Source of the DNA: Amarolinea aalborgensis
GTDB taxonomy: Bacteria > Chloroflexota > Anaerolineae > SSC4 > Amarolineaceae
Length of the DNA stretch: 64,000 nt
Assembly (NCBI RefSeq): GCF_900491745.1
Contig: NZ_UETR01000012.1
Location: forward strand, 62,001-126,000
Direction: 5' to 3'
A program made the translations under genes and the position numbers. Below are positions 43,873 to 52,433 of the stretch, one piece after another. Within the stretch, counting starts at the first letter, position 1. Every line of letters begins with the position of its first letter. Under the pieces are notes generated by a model. The model worked only from the letters and a program-made list of their open reading frames with translations, was not told where the DNA came from and did no database searches.

Positions 43873-45111
43873 TCAGGCCCACTGCGCCGCCCATGGGACG
43901 GTCTCAACGGCGAACTTCGGCGAGCTCAGTCGAGCCGCGGCGTCGCCTTCTCGCAGGGCGCGAATGACCTTGAGGTCAGTCACGGGAAAAGCGTAGCGGT
44001 CCAACTCATCCGGCCGCGCCCAGACCCAATCAGCCACCCCCAAGGCCTGCGGCTCGCCGTGCAGCACACGGCAGTGGAACGCATGCAGTGTGATGCGTAG
44101 ATGGGTGTAGGTATGCTCAACGGCCGTCAGTTTCGCGCCCACCTCAATGGCAATGCCAAGCTCTTCCATGATCTCGCGCTGCAGGCATTCAGGCAGGCTT
44201 TCGCCGGGCTCCAGCTTGCCGCCTGGAAATTCCCAAAGGCCGCCAAGCATCCCGTGGGGCGGCCGCTGTGCAATAAGCAAGCGGCCGTCTTCACCCCAAA
44301 TCAGCCCGCAGGTCACGTCAAAATAGGGCAATGCTTTGCGCGGCACGCGCACGGGCCGGGCATTCTGCACACCACGAGCCTGCGCCAGGCACATGCCCAT
44401 TAGGGGGCACGTCAAACAGGTTGGATTCTGCGGCAGGCATACCGCAGCCCCCAGGTCCATCAGCGCCTCGTTCAAGGACCCCGCCTGGTCATCATACGCC
44501 AGGGCCGCTACCATTTCTTCGCTCAAATGCCAAAGGCGCGCCTCGGTGGCTGCCTGGCCCAAAGGCGTGTCCACATCGAAAACGCGGCTCAGCACGCGCT
44601 TCAGATTGCCTTCGAGGGCTGCGGCGCGCTGGCCAAAAGCCAGGCTCAGAATGGCGCCGGCGGTGTAGCGACCGATGCCGGGCAGCCCGGCCAGCGCGGC
44701 GCGGCTCGTGGGAAGTTGACCTCCATGCTGAGCGACGACAATCTGCGCGGCGCGGTGTAGGTTACGCGCACGCGCATAATAGCCCAAACCTTCCCAGCAT
44801 TTTAGAACATCGTCTAGGGGAGCAGCGGCCAAGGCCGCCAATGTAGGGAAACGCGCGAGCCACCGTTCATAGTACGGAATTACGGTGTTTACCTGGGTCT
44901 GTTGCAGCATGATTTCGCTGATCCAAACCTGGTAGGGGTCGCGATGTCCAGCGCCAGATGGATTGCGCCAGGGCAGTGAGCGTCCCTGGTCGCGGCCCCA
45001 CATCAACAGGCGCGCAGCGAGCGCAGTCGGCATGGGCCTTGCAAGCGCAGACTCATCGGGCAAGAAAGAAAGAGTATCAGCAGCGACAGCGAGGCTCTTT
45101 GTTTGGCCCAT
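43873..45111 (-). CDS. mutY: A/G-specific adenine glycosylase (MutY) with a Glu at the catalytic Asp position
   Basis: A 412-residue MutY that removes A opposite 8-oxoguanine. AGGG seven bases upstream supports ATG 45111. The catalytic Glu lies in WISEIMLQQTQV, the helix-hairpin-helix is GLPGIGRYTAGAILSLAFG, and the 4Fe-4S loop C-x6-C-x2-C-x5-C is in CLPQNPTCLTCPLMGMC. The C-terminal Nudix-like domain (EFPGGKLEPGESLPECLQRE, about 300-320) recognises 8-oxoG. The expected catalytic Asp in the LDGN-(V/L)-KRVL motif is Glu here (GAA codon, about residue 167). The C-terminal tail contains AARLSSPK from the 29-bp repeat also found in the AGPS-like gene. Confidence 0.92.
   Translation of the reverse strand: MGQTKSLAVAADTLSFLPDESALARPMPTALAARLLMWGRDQGRSLPWRNPSGAGHRDPYQVWISEIMLQQTQVNTVIPYYERWLARFPTLAALAAAPLDDVLKCWEGLGYYARARNLHRAAQIVVAQHGGQLPTSRAALAGLPGIGRYTAGAILSLAFGQRAAALEGNLKRVLSRVFDVDTPLGQAATEARLWHLSEEMVAALAYDDQAGSLNEALMDLGAAVCLPQNPTCLTCPLMGMCLAQARGVQNARPVRVPRKALPYFDVTCGLIWGEDGRLLIAQRPPHGMLGGLWEFPGGKLEPGESLPECLQREIMEELGIAIEVGAKLTAVEHTYTHLRITLHAFHCRVLHGEPQALGVADWVWARPDELDRYAFPVTDLKVIRALREGDAAARLSSPKFAVETVPWAAQWA
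43914..43942 (-). repeat. 29-bp repeat, copy 2 (inside mutY)
   Basis: Exact copy of 40677-40705 in the same orientation and the same reading frame, encoding AAARLSSPK about 23 residues before the MutY C-terminus, outside any conserved domain. Confidence 0.9.
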
Positions 45112-45120
45112 GCCGGCGCC

Positions 45121-45324
45121 CTAGCGGCCAACCGGATTCAGAACGAAAAGCTGGACGAACAGCCAGCCAATCAGGAAAAGAGCCACAATGAGCCACGATA
45201 ACGTTATGTAGGACATCCGCCGTTTGGGCTGCGGCGGCTTCGGCCTCGGCAGCGGCGTCTGGCAGCGCCAGCACACCATTTTGTCATCCGGATTCCAGGT
45301 CTTGCAATTGACACATTCAGCCAT
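45121..45324 (-). CDS. Small membrane-anchored zinc-ribbon protein
   Basis: A 67-residue protein: an N-terminal zinc ribbon (ECVNCKTWNPDDKMVCWRCQ, with CxxC at about 4-7 and 18-21), a Pro/Lys-rich linker and one C-terminal helix (SWLIVALFLIGWLFVQLFVL). It belongs to a common class of tiny ribbon-plus-helix proteins whose role is unknown. It ends nine bases before the mutY start, so the two may be co-transcribed. Confidence 0.75.
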   Translation of the reverse strand: MAECVNCKTWNPDDKMVCWRCQTPLPRPKPPQPKRRMSYITLSWLIVALFLIGWLFVQLFVLNPVGR

Positions 45325-45445
45325 GACTCATTACCTCGTAGACCAGGACGTGTGAGAATTTGATGATGTCGCAGGTCTACCGTTAGAATAAACGACAAGC
45401 GCACAAGATGCAAATAAGGCGCCGCAGCGACGCACATCGGCGCAG

Positions 45446-45478
45446 AAAAAAGACCGGGCTGGAAGTCCAAACCCGGTC
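45446..45478 (-). terminator. Rho-independent terminator of pckG
   Basis: On the minus strand GACCGGG, a 13-base loop and CCCGGTC are followed by T6. It lies 52 bases after the pckG stop, and its arms match the terminator at 16646-16681. Confidence 0.85.
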
Positions 45479-45529
45479 TCACGGAATGGCGATCTACTTA
45501 TTATCAGGCGCACACACGCGGGCGACTCT

Positions 45530-47374
45530 TCACACGATTTCAGGCGCCAAAGCCCACTGCTCCGGCGAACGCCACAGGGCAGAGAGGATCAGCTCACGGA
45601 TGAAGATGAGTTCCTTGGGTAGGCGGTCGTACAGCTTGATAAACAGCTCATCGTGCTCCAGCATTTCCTGCTTCCACTGCTCACGATCTACGCTCATCAG
45701 TTCCAGGAACTGTTCACGCGAGAAGCCATCCAGCCCGTGCCAGTCCAAATCTTCGTAGCGCGGCATCCAGCCCAGCGGACTTTCCACGCTGACAGCACGG
45801 CCGTTGGCGCGTTCGACGATCCACTTGAGGATGCGCATGTTCTCGCCAAAGCCAGGCCACAGGAACTTGCCGTTCTTGTCGGTGCGGAACCAGTTCACGC
45901 CGAAGATGCGCGGCGGATTGGGAATCGTGCGGCCGAACTGCAGCCAGTGATTGAAGTAATCGCCCATGTGGTAGCCGCAGAAGGGCAGCATCGCAAACGG
46001 ATCACGTCGCACCTGGCCCACTTGTCCAACGGCAGCAGCCGTGGTTTCTGATCCCATCGTAGCCGCCATGTAGACGCCATAGTTCCAGTTGAATGCCTGC
46101 ATGACCAACGGAACCACGTTGCTGCGGCGACCGCCAAAGATAAAGGCCTTGATCGGCACGCCCTCGGGATTTTCCCAGTCCGCATCAATCACCGGATTCT
46201 GATAGGCCGGCGCCGTGAAGCGCGCATTGGGATGGGAGGACTTGCGACCCGAATCGGGCGTCCAGGGCTTGCCTTGCCAGTCAATCAATTCCGGCGGCGG
46301 CGCCTTGGTCATACCTTCCCACCACACGTCATTATCCGGCGTACGCGCCACGTTGGTGAAGATGGTGTTGGCCGTGATGCTGGCCATGGCGTTGGGATTG
46401 GTCTTGTCCGATGTGCCGGGCGCGACGCCGAAGTAGCCGGCCTCTGGATTGATGGCGTACAGCTGACCATCCGGGCCAGGTTTGATCCAGGCAATGTCAT
46501 CGCCTACCGTGGTGATCTTCCAGCCGTCGAAAGCCTTGGGCGGGATGAGCATGGCAAAGTTGGTCTTGCCACATGCGCTGGGGAAGGCCGCGGCGACGTA
46601 GGTTTTCTCGCCATTGGGCGCTTCGACGCCCAAAATCAGCATGTGCTCGGCCAGCCAGCCCTCGTCACGCGCCATCGTAGAGGCGATGCGCAGCGCCAGG
46701 CACTTCTTGCCCAACAAGGCGTTGCCGCCGTAGCCGCTGCCAAACGACCAGATCGCGCGTTCTTCAGGAAAGTGAACAATGTACTTTTGGTCCTTGTTGC
46801 ACGGCCAGGACACGTCCTGCTGGCCAGGAGCCAACGGCGCGCCCACCGAATGCATACACGGCACGAATTCGCCATCGGCGCCCAGCACATCCCACACCTT
46901 GGCGCCCATGCGCGTCATGATACGCATATTGGCCACGACATACGGTGAATCGCTTAGCTCAACGCCGATGTGCGCAATGTAGGAGCCGAGCGGGCCCATG
47001 CTGAAGGGGATAACGTACATGGTGCGGCCGCGCATACAACCATCGAAGAGCTGGTTCAGGCGGGCCTTCATTTCCTTCGGGTCAAGCCAATTGTTGGTGG
47101 GGCCAGCATCTTGTTTTCTGACGCTGCAAATGAAAGTGCGATCTTCCACCCGCGCAACATCGCTGGGGTCAGAGAGCGCCAAGAAGCTGTTCGGACGCTT
47201 CTCTTCATTCAATCGGATGAATGTGCCAGACTTAACGAGGCGTGAGCACATCTCGTCGTACTCAGCCTGGGAGCCATCACACCAGTAGACGGCATCGGGC
47301 TTGCACAGGGCCGCCATTTCTTCGACCCAGGTGCGAATTCTCTCGTGTTTCAGATTCGATGGGTAGTTGAGCAT
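45530..47374 (-). CDS. pckG: Phosphoenolpyruvate carboxykinase (GTP)
   Basis: A 614-residue GTP-dependent PEPCK that converts oxaloacetate and GTP to PEP, CO2 and GDP at the gateway to gluconeogenesis (or the reverse). The P-loop with reactive Cys is FPSACGKTNFAML (about 270-282), the metal-binding loop GDDIAWIKPGPDG, and the nucleotide-binding loop FGGRRSNVVPLVMQAFNW (about 415-432). Length and order match the family throughout. It has its own terminator and is not linked to other carbon genes. The ATP-type enzyme has a different motif set, so the GTP assignment is firm. Confidence 0.97.
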   Translation of the reverse strand: MLNYPSNLKHERIRTWVEEMAALCKPDAVYWCDGSQAEYDEMCSRLVKSGTFIRLNEEKRPNSFLALSDPSDVARVEDRTFICSVRKQDAGPTNNWLDPKEMKARLNQLFDGCMRGRTMYVIPFSMGPLGSYIAHIGVELSDSPYVVANMRIMTRMGAKVWDVLGADGEFVPCMHSVGAPLAPGQQDVSWPCNKDQKYIVHFPEERAIWSFGSGYGGNALLGKKCLALRIASTMARDEGWLAEHMLILGVEAPNGEKTYVAAAFPSACGKTNFAMLIPPKAFDGWKITTVGDDIAWIKPGPDGQLYAINPEAGYFGVAPGTSDKTNPNAMASITANTIFTNVARTPDNDVWWEGMTKAPPPELIDWQGKPWTPDSGRKSSHPNARFTAPAYQNPVIDADWENPEGVPIKAFIFGGRRSNVVPLVMQAFNWNYGVYMAATMGSETTAAAVGQVGQVRRDPFAMLPFCGYHMGDYFNHWLQFGRTIPNPPRIFGVNWFRTDKNGKFLWPGFGENMRILKWIVERANGRAVSVESPLGWMPRYEDLDWHGLDGFSREQFLELMSVDREQWKQEMLEHDELFIKLYDRLPKELIFIRELILSALWRSPEQWALAPEIV

Positions 47375-47394
47375 AATCCCTCTATTCTGGATAT

Positions 47395-47650
47395 CCCTAT
47401 CTTCTCGCGTGCAGCGCCGGAGTGCATCTTGATTCTTGTATCCAGCGCGTGGCTGATCGTGAACACGCCGGTATTTTACTCGATCATCCCACAGCTAGGT
47501 ATGATGTGCATCATTACCGGCATCGCCTGCTTGGGGCGTTTCCAGCGCGGCGCTGGCCGGGGACGATGATTTCTCAGTAGAACCATCAGCCCATTTGCGC
47601 GCGCCCGACGTCTATGCGGCTTTCCGCACGCGCAAGGTCAACCGACCCTA
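47395..47650. other. Intergenic stretch with unexplained open frames
   Basis: Between pckG and the first hydrolase. On the plus strand a frame to 47569 contains a hydrophobic run (VFYSIIPQLGMMCIITGIAC), and a second frame continues as DDDFSVEPSAHLRAPDVYAA. No ribosome site or family match is seen; this could be decayed coding sequence, but I cannot support a gene. Confidence 0.4.
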
Positions 47651-47653
47651 CGC

Positions 47654-48451
47654 CTACTTGGGGTGCTTCTTGAGAAAGCCGAGCAAGATGCTGTTGAACT
47701 CGGCCGGGCGTTCCCAGAAGCTGGTGTGCCCAGCGTCGCGAAGGACATGCAGCTCGGCGCCCTGAATCGCATCCGCGATGAGCTGGCCGTAGTCGCGGGG
47801 CTTGAGCATGTCCTTCTCTCCCACCACAATACAGGTAGGCGCCTTGATCTCCGGCAGACGCTCGGTCAGGTTGAGATCGAGAAAACAAGTCAACAGACGG
47901 GCCACAGCTGGGAAATCGAGGCGTTGGTAGCGCTCATGCGCCAGCGCCAGCGCAGCCGCGTTGGCGCGTATCCAGGCCGAGGAAAAATTGTAGGGCGTGG
48001 TGACATTGAAGAACAGATCAGGATCACGCCTGGTTGCCGCGTCGCGCCAGGCGGCAATAATGGTCGCCAACGCGCTGTCCACGTGGCTCACCACGTTTGC
48101 CGCAAACAGGCTGAGGGTGCGCGCCGGATAGCGCAGCGCGAAGGTCAGGCTGATTTCGCCGCCATACGAAATGCCAGCGACATGGGCGCGCTGAATGCGC
48201 AGCCGATCGAGCAGGGCGGCCAGGTCATCGGCGTGCTGCTCAAAGGTGTAAGGCCCCGGCGGGTGGGCCGATTGTCCCTGCCCGCGGCAGTCGTAGAGCA
48301 GGACGCGGAAGTGTGGCTTGAGCACCGGCGTCTGGTTGAACCAACTCGCGGTGCTGGCCAGGATTCCATTGCTGAGGACGACAACCGGAGCATTGTCCGC
48401 TCCGTGCAGCTCATAGTAGAAATCAATTCCGTTAACGTTCAAGGTCGGCAT
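47654..48451 (-). CDS. Alpha/beta hydrolase
   Basis: A 265-residue hydrolase of the alpha/beta-hydrolase fold (3-oxoadipate enol-lactonase / esterase group). ATG 48451 (MPTLNVNGIDFYYELHG) fits family starts and overlaps the end of the upstream hydrolase gene by 20 bases. The nucleophile elbow is GISYGGE (Ser about 97), the acid is Asp in VVGEKDMLKP and the base His in RDAGHTSFWERP (about 247); the oxyanion region is SNGILASTAS. The triad is complete, unlike its neighbour. It is the last gene of the brnT-brnA-hydrolase series. The substrate is unknown. Confidence 0.88.
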   Translation of the reverse strand: MPTLNVNGIDFYYELHGADNAPVVVLSNGILASTASWFNQTPVLKPHFRVLLYDCRGQGQSAHPPGPYTFEQHADDLAALLDRLRIQRAHVAGISYGGEISLTFALRYPARTLSLFAANVVSHVDSALATIIAAWRDAATRRDPDLFFNVTTPYNFSSAWIRANAAALALAHERYQRLDFPAVARLLTCFLDLNLTERLPEIKAPTCIVVGEKDMLKPRDYGQLIADAIQGAELHVLRDAGHTSFWERPAEFNSILLGFLKKHPK

Positions 48452-49259
48452 GCGGCAGTAGTTTATCCTCTTCGATAAAACGAACGACAGAATCGGCAAA
48501 GGCGTCAGGTTGCTCGATCATGGGACAGTGGCCGCAGCCGCGGAAGACTTCCAGATTGGCCGCGCCAGCGATGCCCAGGAAGGTGAAGCGAGTCGCTTCG
48601 CTATCTACCATCATATCCTGTTCGCCCCGAATTAGCAAGGTTGGGAGGTGAATGTGGGGAAGCTGAGCCATGATATTCCAATGGGCCAGGGCGCGCGCCG
48701 GGCCGGTAAACGCGGCCGCGGGCATGGCCTGCGCATCATCTACCAGGCGTTGGAAAAAATCATCCGGCGCATGCGCGGGCATCAGGCTGGCCAGCGCGCG
48801 CGTCAACAAGCCCCGATCCGTGCGCATCTGCGTCAGGTATGGAAAGGCCTCCTCCGGCGTCACGACGCCCATGGCGGGCGCCGTGTCCACCAGGATCAGC
48901 GAATGCGGCTGCAGCAGCCCGCTGACGATGCCCTCCAGGGCAACGGCGCCGCCGAAGGCATGGGCCACCAGGTGATAGTCGGTCAGCCCCAGGGCGGCGA
49001 CGAACTGCGCCAGGTCGGCTGCCAGGCGCGGGATAGCGTAAAACGCTTCGTCATCATCCCTACCTGGCCGGCGCGAGCGCGCGCTGCCGCGCTGGTCAAC
49101 CGCAATCAGGCGCCACGCGGCCGGCAAATGCCGCCGCACCGGCTGCCACCAGCGGCTGCTCGCCAGGCTGCCATGCACGAACAGCAAGGTCTCGCTGGCA
49201 TCCGCCGGCCCCTGGTCATCGTAGTGCAGCTCAATGTCGTGCAGAGTGATCATCGTCAT
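48432..49259 (-). CDS. Alpha/beta hydrolase-fold protein with Ala at the nucleophile position
   Basis: A 275-residue MhpC-like protein. The oxyanion loop FVHGSLASSRWW, the strand RLIAVDQRGSARSRRPG, the acid in IRGEQDMMVDSEAT and the base in FRGCGHCPMIEQP are all in place, but the nucleophile elbow expected as GHSFGG reads AHAFGG (Ala about 101, GCC codon). The protein is otherwise full length with no frameshift, so it may be a non-hydrolytic member or act through another mechanism. Its start overlaps the stop of the upstream brnA-like gene by one base, and it overlaps the intact hydrolase downstream by 20 bases, so both hydrolases are probably expressed together. Confidence 0.85.
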   Translation of the reverse strand: MTMITLHDIELHYDDQGPADASETLLFVHGSLASSRWWQPVRRHLPAAWRLIAVDQRGSARSRRPGRDDDEAFYAIPRLAADLAQFVAALGLTDYHLVAHAFGGAVALEGIVSGLLQPHSLILVDTAPAMGVVTPEEAFPYLTQMRTDRGLLTRALASLMPAHAPDDFFQRLVDDAQAMPAAAFTGPARALAHWNIMAQLPHIHLPTLLIRGEQDMMVDSEATRFTFLGIAGAANLEVFRGCGHCPMIEQPDAFADSVVRFIEEDKLLPHADLER

Positions 49260-49690
49260 CAGGCAAGCGCCTCGTCCTTATCCGTCGTTTTGGTCTCCGC
49301 TACTTCATACGCCCAGGCAGGATGGTGATAGTAATGGTCAACCGGAAGCTCAACGGTGGTATTGTCTTTCGCTGGCAGATGATCTACAGGATCCGGTGCA
49401 TCTACTCCGCCTTTGATCTCCGTCAAAATGGCGGACACTTCGTCGGTTGATTGAATGTGTCGCGCTAAGACCGCCGCCGTTGTGTCCAATACTCGCTCAG
49501 CAAAAAAGCGGCTCAGGTCTTGGCGTAGCCCACAGCCAATATAGAACTTGAGCAAGGCTTGTACAGACATATCCCGCCGCCTGGCAACGTACTTGAGCGA
49601 TTGCAGAGTGTCTTGCGGAATCTCAATGGCGACAGGCTCCGTCGGCCGTTTTCGTAGAAGTAGTTGATTTTTCGTATCACGCTTCTTCAT
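49259..49690 (-). CDS. brnA: CopG-like antitoxin partner of BrnT
   Basis: A 143-residue protein with a ribbon-helix-helix-like segment (VAIEIPQDTLQSLKYVARRR then MSVQALLKFYIGCGLRQDL, about 20-58), as in antitoxins paired with BrnT in Cyanobacteria and Chloroflexota. AAGGAAA seven bases before ATG 49690 supports this start; the gene overlaps the end of brnT by 14 bases. The C-terminal 60 residues are acidic and His/Tyr-rich (VDHYYHHPAWAYEVAET) and longer than the classical BrnA of about 100 residues, so the family name is by position and fold. Its stop overlaps the following hydrolase start by one base. Confidence 0.65.
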   Translation of the reverse strand: MKKRDTKNQLLLRKRPTEPVAIEIPQDTLQSLKYVARRRDMSVQALLKFYIGCGLRQDLSRFFAERVLDTTAAVLARHIQSTDEVSAILTEIKGGVDAPDPVDHLPAKDNTTVELPVDHYYHHPAWAYEVAETKTTDKDEALA

Positions 49691-49969
49691 ACAGTTTCCT
49701 TTCAGCTCGTGTAGCCAATCGCGCAGAAATAAGGCGAATCCGTTTTCCACGTATCAAGTGAACTACCAACAGCATCCGTTGGGACAAGGAGTAGCCAATG
49801 ATGAAATTGCGTTGTTCTTCCTGGGTCGAGGCGTCCCCTTCCTGGTAAAACGGATCTAAAAAACCTCGCATCCTTCCTCAAAACCAATCCCGTGTTTAGC
49901 CTTATTGCTACGAGCTTTGTCGCCATCCCACTCAAACTCAATTCCTTGAAGTCTGTACACAACGTTCAC
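49677..49969 (-). pseudogene. brnT: BrnT-family toxin gene split by a homopolymer frameshift
   Basis: Starting at GTG 49969 (GGAG eight bases upstream), the first frame gives GIEFEWDGDKARSNKAKHGI then GFEEGCEVF, the BrnT N-terminus, and stops in a run of six T (49858-49863). The next frame begins exactly there as FLDPFYQEGD, then QEEQRNFIIGYSLSQRMLLV, IRLISARLATRAERKLYEE, the rest of the family. One extra T restores about 97 residues, normal for this RelE-like ribonuclease toxin. It could be a true inactivating mutation, a homopolymer sequencing error, or slippage-regulated expression. The antitoxin-like partner downstream is intact. Confidence 0.85.
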
Positions 49970-49974
49970 GGGGG

Positions 49975-50712
49975 TTACTCCAGAGGAATCACGGGATCAG
50001 GTTTCTGGCTATCGCCGAACAGTACAGACAGTAATAGCTCGGTTTCCTGCAGATCGTCGAACACCCAATCGGCGCCGGCGGCGCGCAGTACGCCCACACT
50101 GAATGGCCCCGTAGCGACGGCGATCGTAGCCGCGCCCACCGCCTGGCCGCAAGCGATGTCGGCGGGCGTGTCGCCAATCACCACCACCTCTCGCCCCACA
50201 AAGGTGTGACCGGTGAGCGCGGCCGCGCGTTCCACGGCCAGTCGGGGAAGCTGATTGCGGTCGCCGCTGTCCGAGCCGTAGCCGCCCACACGGAACTGCG
50301 CCGGGTTGATGCCCGCACCGCGCAGCTTGACCGGCGCGGTGCTCTCCAGGTTGCCCGTGACCAGTCCCAACAGGGCCTGGTTGCGCGCCACGGCCGGTTG
50401 CAGCGCGGCCAGCAGTTCCCGCGCGCCTGGGCAGGGACCAATGCCGACCTCAGCAATCGTCAGTTCCAGGCAGGTCGGCGCCACACGGCAAAATTCAGGC
50501 CATCCAGCCACGATGTCTGCCTCGCTGAGGCCGGTGGGGGTCAGCGCCTCACGCACCGCGCGCCAATCGGTGCTCCCGGCCAGGGGAATGACCTCGATGG
50601 CGCCGCGTGCCCCATAGACGGCTTGCAGCGCGCGCGCCAGCGCCAGCCGCCCCGCGCCATGTGAATTTACCAGCGTGCTATCCACATCGAACAAAAGAAG
50701 GTTAGGCCGCAT
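49975..50712 (-). CDS. HAD-superfamily phosphatase (phosphoglycolate phosphatase-like)
   Basis: A 245-residue HAD phosphatase. Motif I LLLFDVDSTLVNSHGAGRLA holds the nucleophile and acid/base Asp, the helical C1 cap spans about residues 18-95, motif II is GLVTGNLEST, and motifs III/IV appear as REVVVIGDTPADIACGQAVG (about 175). This arrangement is that of Gph/PGMB-type enzymes that remove phosphoglycolate or similar small phosphates, but the substrate is not determinable. The conserved Gly after DxD is Ser (DVDST), common in this subgroup. It ends five bases before the brnT start codon. Confidence 0.88.
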   Translation of the reverse strand: MRPNLLLFDVDSTLVNSHGAGRLALARALQAVYGARGAIEVIPLAGSTDWRAVREALTPTGLSEADIVAGWPEFCRVAPTCLELTIAEVGIGPCPGARELLAALQPAVARNQALLGLVTGNLESTAPVKLRGAGINPAQFRVGGYGSDSGDRNQLPRLAVERAAALTGHTFVGREVVVIGDTPADIACGQAVGAATIAVATGPFSVGVLRAAGADWVFDDLQETELLLSVLFGDSQKPDPVIPLE

Positions 50713-50823
50713 ATTGTCCTGCGCCGCGCGTCGGAATCTTGCCGTGAATTTCCTGAATTTTCTGGAGCTGCCTTCTTGTCATTCGCGCCCTTCTAGCAAG
50801 TTGATGTTTGCTGAATCTCTGCG

Positions 50824-52374
50824 TCAGGCCGGCTCTGGTCGCGCCTTGAGTTCATGCTTCAAGATTTTGCCCGCGGCGGACAGCGGCATGGCATCCAGGA
50901 TCACCACACGCTGCGGCGCTTTGAAGCGTGCCAGGTTGGCCTGCAGAAACGCAAGCAATTCCTCCGGCGTCACGGCTGCGCCTGGCTTCAGAGTCACAAA
51001 CGCCCGCCCCACTTCGCCCCAACGCGCATCCGGCACACCGATCACCGCGCTCATGGCAACCGCAGGATGGCGGTAAAGCAGCGCTTCAATCTCGGCCGGG
51101 TAAACGTTCTCACCGCCAGAGATGAACATGTCTTTCTTACGACCGACAATGAAAAAATACCATTCCGCATCGTAGCGCGCCAGGTCGCCGGTGTGAAACC
51201 AGCCTTCGTCATCCACGAGAGACGTATTGGCCGCAGCATCGAAATAGCCGGCCGCCGCGGACGGGCCTTTCAAGACCAGCTCACCCACTTGATCTGGGCC
51301 AAGCGGTTGGTTTTCGCTGTCTACAATGCGGGCGTCCACGTAAAAATTAGGACGGCCGATACTGCCAGCTTTGCGGATGGCATCTTCCGCAGCCAGGGCA
51401 AAGACGCCAGGGCCGAATTCGGTCATGCCAAACCCCTGCTTGAACCGAACGCGCTTCTCGGTGGTGTACTTTTCGACCAAGGGGACCGGCAGCGGCGCGC
51501 CGCCGCTGGTGCAGAAGCGCAGCGATCTCAGATCGGCCGTGGGCCAGGTGGGCGCCTGCGTCAACAGTTCGTACATGGTCGGCACGCCCAGAAAGACTGT
51601 CACCCGCTCCTGCTCAATCAGGCTGAGCACTTGCACCGGGTCGAACTGCCGGGCCAGAATAACCGCGCCGCCCAGGACAATCTGCGGTAGAGTATACACG
51701 AAAAGGCCGCCAGTATGAAACAAGGGAAAGACGTTGAGAAAGATGTCGTGGTGCTGCAGATCATGAATGACCGTGTTGAGTGTGTTCCAGGCAATTTGGC
51801 CGTGCGTAATGCGAGCGCCTCGTGCATGGCCGGTGGTGCCGCCCGTGAAGATCAGCGCCGCGGTGTCTTCCGCGTCCAGTTCCGGGCACGTGACAGGGGT
51901 CGTGGCGGCATGCGCCATAATGTCGGCATAGGCATGGCTGTCGCTCACGCCGCGGCCTTCGAGATGAACAAAGACGCGGGGCTTGTCCAGAGTGAGACTC
52001 TGCAGGGCGTCGCGCAGGATCGCTACGGTATCCTGGAACTCATCCGAATAGAACAAGATGCGCGGGCTGGTTTCCTGGACCACCACCAGCAGTTCACGCC
52101 AGTGGAGACGCCAGTTGAAGGGGGTATGGATTGCGCCTAGTTTGCCGCAGGCAAAGAAAAGATCAAGATGCTCCACGCCATCGCGGGCCAGGACGCCCAC
52201 CCGATCCCCCTTGCCAACGCCAACCATCGTGCGCAGCCAGTTTGCCAGGCGATTGGCGCGTAGGTTCATGTCTGCATACGTCAACCGTAACGCTGGCGTC
52301 TTGCCAGCATCCACAACGGCCATCTGCGCGGGCGAGTAGATGGCCCGCCGGCCGAGGTAATCACCGATGACCAT
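50824..52374 (-). CDS. AMP-forming acyl-CoA synthetase / ligase
   Basis: A 516-residue ANL-superfamily enzyme that activates a carboxylic acid to its acyl-AMP and then to the CoA thioester. The ATP loop is ALIFTGGTTGHARGARITHG (about 173-190), the A5 region FGMTEFGPG, the A8 hinge FHTGDLARYDAEWYFFIVGR KKD (about 400) with SGGENVYPAEIEALL after it, and the catalytic Lys in LSAAGKILKHELK near the C-terminus. Length fits a medium/long-chain or aryl-CoA ligase. No beta-oxidation genes are next to it. The substrate is uncertain. Confidence 0.92.
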   Translation of the reverse strand: MVIGDYLGRRAIYSPAQMAVVDAGKTPALRLTYADMNLRANRLANWLRTMVGVGKGDRVGVLARDGVEHLDLFFACGKLGAIHTPFNWRLHWRELLVVVQETSPRILFYSDEFQDTVAILRDALQSLTLDKPRVFVHLEGRGVSDSHAYADIMAHAATTPVTCPELDAEDTAALIFTGGTTGHARGARITHGQIAWNTLNTVIHDLQHHDIFLNVFPLFHTGGLFVYTLPQIVLGGAVILARQFDPVQVLSLIEQERVTVFLGVPTMYELLTQAPTWPTADLRSLRFCTSGGAPLPVPLVEKYTTEKRVRFKQGFGMTEFGPGVFALAAEDAIRKAGSIGRPNFYVDARIVDSENQPLGPDQVGELVLKGPSAAAGYFDAAANTSLVDDEGWFHTGDLARYDAEWYFFIVGRKKDMFISGGENVYPAEIEALLYRHPAVAMSAVIGVPDARWGEVGRAFVTLKPGAAVTPEELLAFLQANLARFKAPQRVVILDAMPLSAAGKILKHELKARPEPA

Positions 52375-52433
52375 GGGCTATGACTCCCCTTCGGGAAACC
52401 CCAAAACAATATCCTGCTTTTGCGCGGCTTTAC

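Noticed and set aside
47345..47569. Plus-strand frame with a hydrophobic run next to pckG
   Set aside because: Its beginning overlaps the pckG start, no ribosome site or family is seen, and the hydrophobic run is short; kept only as an intergenic note.
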